From NCBI GenBank assembly GCA_028565635.1, contig JAOXYB010065868.1:1-10261 (forward strand): a DNA stretch of 10,261 nt. The letters are read 5' to 3'. A program made the position numbers and the translations under genes. The notes under the pieces were generated by a model. It searched no databases and had not been told where the DNA came from. It saw only the letters and a list, made by a program, of their open reading frames with translations. Positions 7,141 to 10,261 of the stretch are shown here, piece after piece (the first letter of the stretch is position 1; each line of letters begins with the position of its first letter). The stretch is from Phoronis ovalis. Its lineage: Eukaryota; Phoronida; Phoronidae.

Positions 7141-7640
7141 ATTATCACCAACACTAAATAAGCGTCCCCATCACTAAGTAAACATTACTACCACTACCAC
7201 CACTACTACCACTTCCACCACCACCACCACCGCCACTAAGTAAACATTACCACCACTAAGTAAAAATTACCACCACTAAGTAAACATTACCACCACCACT
7301 AAGTAAACATTACCACAACTAAATAAACATTACCACCACTAAGTAAATATTACCACCTCCACCACCACCACCACCACCACCATTACCACTAAGTAAACAT
7401 TACCACCACTAAGTAAACATCACCACCACTAAGTAAACATTACCACCACCACTAAGTAAACATTACCACCACCTCCACCACCACCTCCACCACCACCTCC
7501 ACCACCACCACTAAGTAAACATTACCACCACTATTTAAACATTACTACTACTAAGTAAACATTACCACCACCACTAAGTTAACATTACCACCTCTAAGTA
7601 AATATTACCACCACTAAGTAAACATTCTCACCACTAAGTA
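7141..7640 (+). repeat. Minisatellite of CACCACTAAGTAAACATTAC units with ACC runs
   Basis: The basic unit is about 20 bases (23 when one extra CAC is present), repeated roughly twenty times with decay. It is interrupted by ACC and CCACCT microsatellite runs near 7210-7230, 7350-7382 and 7467-7510. The plus strand is almost free of G apart from AAGT. The TAA in nearly every unit rules out coding in that frame. Exact GTAAACA occurs eleven times, first at 7178 and last at 7618. Length is likely polymorphic. Confidence 0.95.
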
Positions 7641-7829
7641 TGCATTCCACAAAATAATCTTATAGTTATTGATGATCTAATGATAGAAGCAGGTACTGAT
7701 AAGCGCATTTCCAATCTATTCACCAGAGGGAGTCAGCATCGCAACCTGTCTGTGATTCTTTTGCTACAGAACTTGTATTGTCAAGGAAAGGAGAATAGAA
7801 CAATTAGTTTAAACACTACACCAAACAAT
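7641..7829 (+). pseudogene. Polinton/adintovirus-type packaging ATPase fragment
   Basis: A 63-codon open frame begins where the minisatellite ends and stops at TGA 7830-7832. It shows a Walker B-like hydrophobic strand ending IDDLM (about residues 8-13), then LFTRGSQHRNLSV and a strand ending QN, then ISLN. This order matches, from memory, the FtsK/HerA (A32-like) DNA packaging ATPase of Polinton/Maverick elements and adintoviruses, which drives DNA into capsids. The Walker A half is missing: the minisatellite occupies its place. No start codon, capsid, integrase or polymerase B is visible. It is a dead fragment of an old insertion. An unrelated P-loop ATPase is the alternative. Confidence 0.55.
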
Positions 7830-7832
7830 TGA

Positions 7833-8101
7833 AAGGTTGAAGAGCAAATTTCGAGGAAGATATCCTACCAGCGACGGCGCTTCACCAGAATTGTACTCTT
7901 CCAAAGAAAAAGCATCTGCTTCACCCTCATTAATGGACGTCAGACCACAATGCAAAATGTATGAACGGACACATCAAAAGAGAATTTATTTCAATTAGAT
8001 TACGATAGAGACTGGATCCAAAGCAAGGATTCAAATAAAATTAAACAGCAAAAGTATAACCTGGCTTCAGAAAGGTTTACAAAAGGACTACTGACTGATA
8101 A
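7833..8101 (+). pseudogene. Possible degraded downstream part of the ATPase
   Basis: Continuing in the same frame after the TGA at 7830, there is only one internal stop (TGA at about 7962) before TAA at 8102-8104. A stretch reading LINGRQTT near 7940 vaguely resembles the C-terminal region of Polinton ATPases, though a central part would be missing. The resemblance is weak. This could equally be non-coding flank. Confidence 0.2.
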
Positions 8102-8104
8102 CTA

Positions 8105-8478
8105 AATATATTGGGCTGGACATATTATGCCAATATTTTGTTTAGCTATGTTACACGCGAGCCGTAATGTTTTATATTTACTTAGACATTGTAGGACGTA
8201 GATACATATAGTAAGAATAAAACATTTGCTTAAGCTGTGTAATCAAAAACACATAATGTATGACAAAAACCATTGATATCATTGCTAATAAAGACATGTA
8301 TATTCACTGGATGGAAATCTTTGCAAGTTCTCATTTACTGCTGTATAACACTGATCACATCCTGTAATTATGAGTGTTGATTGGTCAACATATAAAATAT
8401 GTCTTAATGTTAACATCGTACTTGTCCGGTCTTGACTATAACCATTACCGAGTAACAGCTGTTATTTTGTAAATCATC
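8105..8478. other. Unassigned AT-rich stretch
   Basis: I see no coding frame, repeat or RNA gene. AATAAA hexamers occur near 8216 and 8287, but no gene ends here that would use them. Confidence 0.4.
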
Positions 8479-8886
8479 GCTGGGGGCACTATAGCAGCAA
8501 TGGTGTCATCATTTGAAAGATAATGGTGACATTACTCTGCATATCAAATTTCAGTAATGTACCATTAATACAACAGAAGTTATTAGCAAATTAAGAAATG
8601 GCGCCAAAACACGCCATAAAGTGGCAATATGATAATACTGATGTCATAATTTAAAAAATAATGGTCGTATTACTCTACATACTAAATTTCAATACAAAAC
8701 CGTTACCACAACTGAAGTTATTCGTAAAATAAAAATGATGCCAAAATACGCCACCTGGTGGCAATATGATGTTATTGATATGTAATTCAAAAAGCCATAC
8801 CAACACTTAATTACGAATCAAATTTCATTGTTCTAGTTTTAATATAACGGAAATTATAAACAATTGAACAATTGGCGCCAAAATCC
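8479..8886 (+). repeat. Three-copy tandem repeat, ~133-138 bp
   Basis: Copies run 8479-8611, 8612-8748 and about 8749-8886. Each begins with a CGCC..GTGGCAATATGAT-type phrase, passes through ATAATGGT, ATTACTCT, AAATTTCA, then GAAGTTATT, and ends in GGCGCCAAAA or GATGCCAAAA. The third copy starts with the near-palindrome GCCACCTGGTGGC. Copies are clearly diverged, so the array is old. It is probably part of a dispersed element, but no terminal signature was seen. Confidence 0.8.
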
Positions 8887-9030
8887 AACGGTTTTAACGG
8901 TTTTTAGAACCGTTATAATATCCGCGCCAAAACGGTTAAAATTGGCGGGAATTGAAATATTTCCGGTTGCGCAAAGGTCGTGACATATGACAGTTGACCG
9001 CTATGGTAGCGCCGTCTACCGGATGACGCT
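8887..9030. repeat. Cluster of short hairpins
   Basis: AACGGTT (8896-8902) pairs with AACCGTT (8908-8914). CGCCAA (8925-8930) pairs with TTGGCG (8942-8947). GGTAG (9005-9009) pairs with CTACC (9016-9020). The segment joins the tandem repeat to the LINE fragment and may be one end of an element. No coding content was seen. Confidence 0.5.
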
Positions 9031-9039
9031 CAATGGTCT

Positions 9040-9870
9040 ATATATGTACTAGTCTGACTGCTTCGGAGAGTTCGCTTTCGATCTTTACAGAGATAGTACG
9101 ATCACTGATGAACGAAGACAGAATGCGTTTTTTTTTTGGTAATCCAATATGAGCCAGTTCGTATCTAAGTCCATCATGCCAGACAGAATCAAAAGCTTTC
9201 TCTACATCTAGAAATATCGAACCACTTTACCAGCCTTTGCCCATTGCTAATTTGCCTTGTTTTATTAAACGATGGATATGCTCACTACCTTCCATGTTTT
9301 TCCTGTAAACTCTTTGCCACTTATTGAAAAAGTGCCAAGAGTACTAGTTGAGGTCAGCTGTAATTCTATTGCTTAAAATTCTTTCAAAGAGTTTACCCGT
9401 ACACCATAGAAGGCTGATTGGGCCGTAATTTGTTGTTACTTTTTCATCTTTTTCTGGTTTCGGTGTCTTGATGCCGAGAGCTTCTTTTCAGGGTTTAGGA
9501 ATGTAGCCTATAGCTAGACACTTATTGAATATAATAGATAAACGGTCGTGCAATACTGTCAAGCATTTATCTAAGACAGAGTATGTAATTCCATCACTAC
9601 ACGGGCTTGAGTTTTTCTTCCATTTTTGGAGAGTGTTCTTAATTTCATTACACGAAATGTTTGTTATTACATATGAATTATCTCCTCTTGTTGAGTAGTA
9701 ATTAGAGGAGAGAACAGATTATTTTCTACTCCTTCCTTAAATACTGAGTCAAACTGTTCACCCACGTGTTTTATGCGTGCTGCCGAGTGTTTTTGCAAAG
9801 GCATTTGCTTTTTCATAATTCCCTTCGGTTAAATTGCCGTTATCTTTATATACAGAGTTAAAGCTAGTTC
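9040..9870 (-). pseudogene. Non-LTR retrotransposon reverse transcriptase fragment (Jockey/CR1-like)
   Basis: On the minus strand, pieces in shifting frames follow the order of a LINE RT. First GNLTEGNYEKANAFAKTL (about 9850-9795), next SDGI (9598-9587), then KTPKPEKD and NYGPISLL (about 9475-9405; the usual arginine of NYRPISLL is glycine). After that comes GKLFERILSNRI, and motif A with its catalytic aspartate, FLDVEKAFDSVWHDGLRYEL (about 9216-9157). The frame reads through an A10 run (9137-9128) into ILSSFISDRTISVKIESELS, as expected downstream of motif A, and is lost near 9040. Stops and frameshifts interrupt it throughout. The endonuclease, motif C (YADD) and 3' end are absent, so it is inactive. 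RT copies RNA at the genomic target in such elements. Confidence 0.9.
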
Positions 9871-9875
9871 TGGGT

Positions 9876-9998
9876 CCAGTTTCACAAAGAATTCGTATAT
9901 TTACGCATACGTACCGTTTACGAAGTTCGTACGAAAGAAATGAAAATATTCGTACGCCAGTTTCACAAAGCCGTACGTAATTTTTTCTTTCGTACGAA
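9876..9998. repeat. CCAGTTTCACAAAG / CGTACG repeat with 15-bp inverted repeat
   Basis: CCAGTTTCACAAAG occurs at 9876-9889 and 9957-9970 (81 bases apart). TTCGTACGAAAGAAA (9926-9940) is exactly reverse-complemented at 9984-9998, and CGTACG or its variants recur several times. It abuts the upstream end of the LINE fragment and looks like a short foldback or MITE-like repeat. An 88-codon minus-strand frame across it is not convincing as a gene. Confidence 0.7.
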
Positions 9999-10090
9999 GA
10001 TTTATTATGTAACTTTTCTGTCTTTGAAGAAGATTAATTGAGCACCTAGATGGGTTGAGGCGAGCATTTAGGAAATGTATGCTTTTTTGC

Positions 10091-10215
10091 GTGAACGGTG
10101 AATGGGGGTCAATAGGCTGGTGTTTTCGATTGTGAATGGTGAACGCAACTGAAATTAGCTGGTGCATGGTGAATGAGTTGATTTTCCTATATTTTAAAGC
10201 GTGAAACGTGAATAG
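10091..10215 (+). repeat. Scattered GTGAATGGTGAA-type repeats
   Basis: GTGAACGGTGAATGG (10091-10105), GTGAATGGTGAACG (10132-10145), CATGGTGAATGAG (about 10164-10176) and GTGAAACGTGAATAG (10201-10215) are variants of one short phrase at uneven spacing of about 30-40 bases. GGCTGGTG and AGCTGGTG phrases sit between. It is probably the interior of a dispersed repeat that continues beyond the window. Confidence 0.6.
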
Positions 10216-10261
10216 ATGACAATTTCAGGCGATAATGGTGCACAAAGTATGTACGCGCGAA

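Noticed and set aside
7141-7640. CRISPR-like array
   Set aside because: Units are contiguous degenerate 20-23-mers with no unique spacers, in a eukaryotic context. It is a minisatellite.
9036-9048. TATATATG as a TATA box
   Set aside because: It coincides with the end of the LINE reading frame, and no transcript or other promoter motif is indicated.
9090-9120. CTGATGA followed by CGAAG, resembling a hammerhead core
   Set aside because: There is no stem II, no GAAAC block and no pairing stem I. The bases are explained as the LINE reverse transcriptase on the other strand.
9128-9137. T10 run as the poly(A) tail of the LINE on the minus strand
   Set aside because: The reverse transcriptase reading frame continues in phase across the A10 into sequence typical of the region downstream of motif A, so it is internal.
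9901-10167. 88-codon minus-strand frame
   Set aside because: It spans two unrelated short-motif repeats and shows no domain.

Overview
The window looks like AT-rich, gene-poor DNA from an invertebrate animal. It carries remnants of three classes of animal mobile DNA. One is a non-LTR retrotransposon reverse transcriptase. One is a Polinton/adintovirus-type packaging ATPase fragment. One is a hammerhead-ribozyme segment of the kind found in Penelope-like elements and retrozymes. It also holds several unrelated satellites and minisatellites. A lophotrochozoan such as a mollusc would fit, but no host protein was recognised, so the species is open. No complete, confident host gene is present and no bacterial-style operon is visible.

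Layout: 1-2119 has no recognisable gene, only a few hairpins (787-834 and 842-873). From about 2120 to 3545 the base composition changes: CpG becomes visibly common. This segment holds a 40-bp tandem duplication and a compact promoter-like cluster (CArG box, POU octamer, CRE-like site, TATA box; 2651-2736). Downstream lies a weak candidate two-exon reading frame. It could be a host promoter/first exon or the LTR/leader of a retroelement. A hexamer repeat (3549-3641) and a C-rich tract (3724-3744) lead into a satellite built of ~362-376-bp units (3753-6709). Its left part is arranged head-to-head and tail-to-tail, giving large foldbacks. Its right part is four head-to-tail copies. Every complete unit carries a 13-bp RFX/X-box-like inverted motif. 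Between the two parts is ~500 bp of different DNA (about 4735-5235) carrying a type I hammerhead ribozyme fold on the minus strand.

The right part begins with an unassigned spacer (6710-7140) ending in perfect palindromes. Next comes a C/A-rich minisatellite (about 7141-7640) with eleven forkhead-type GTAAACA sites. It abuts the Polinton-type ATPase fragment (7641-7829, perhaps continuing degraded to ~8100). Then come a three-copy ~137-bp tandem repeat with CCACCTGGTGG palindromes (8479-8886) and hairpin-rich DNA. A stop-riddled LINE reverse transcriptase fragment follows on the minus strand (about 9040-9870). The window ends in short-motif repeats based on TTTCACAAAG/CGTACG and GTGAATGGTGAA.

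Nothing indicates that these pieces cooperate as one pathway. The window reads as a nest of mobile elements and satellites. The ribozyme and the foldback, X-box-bearing satellite around it are the most notable parts.
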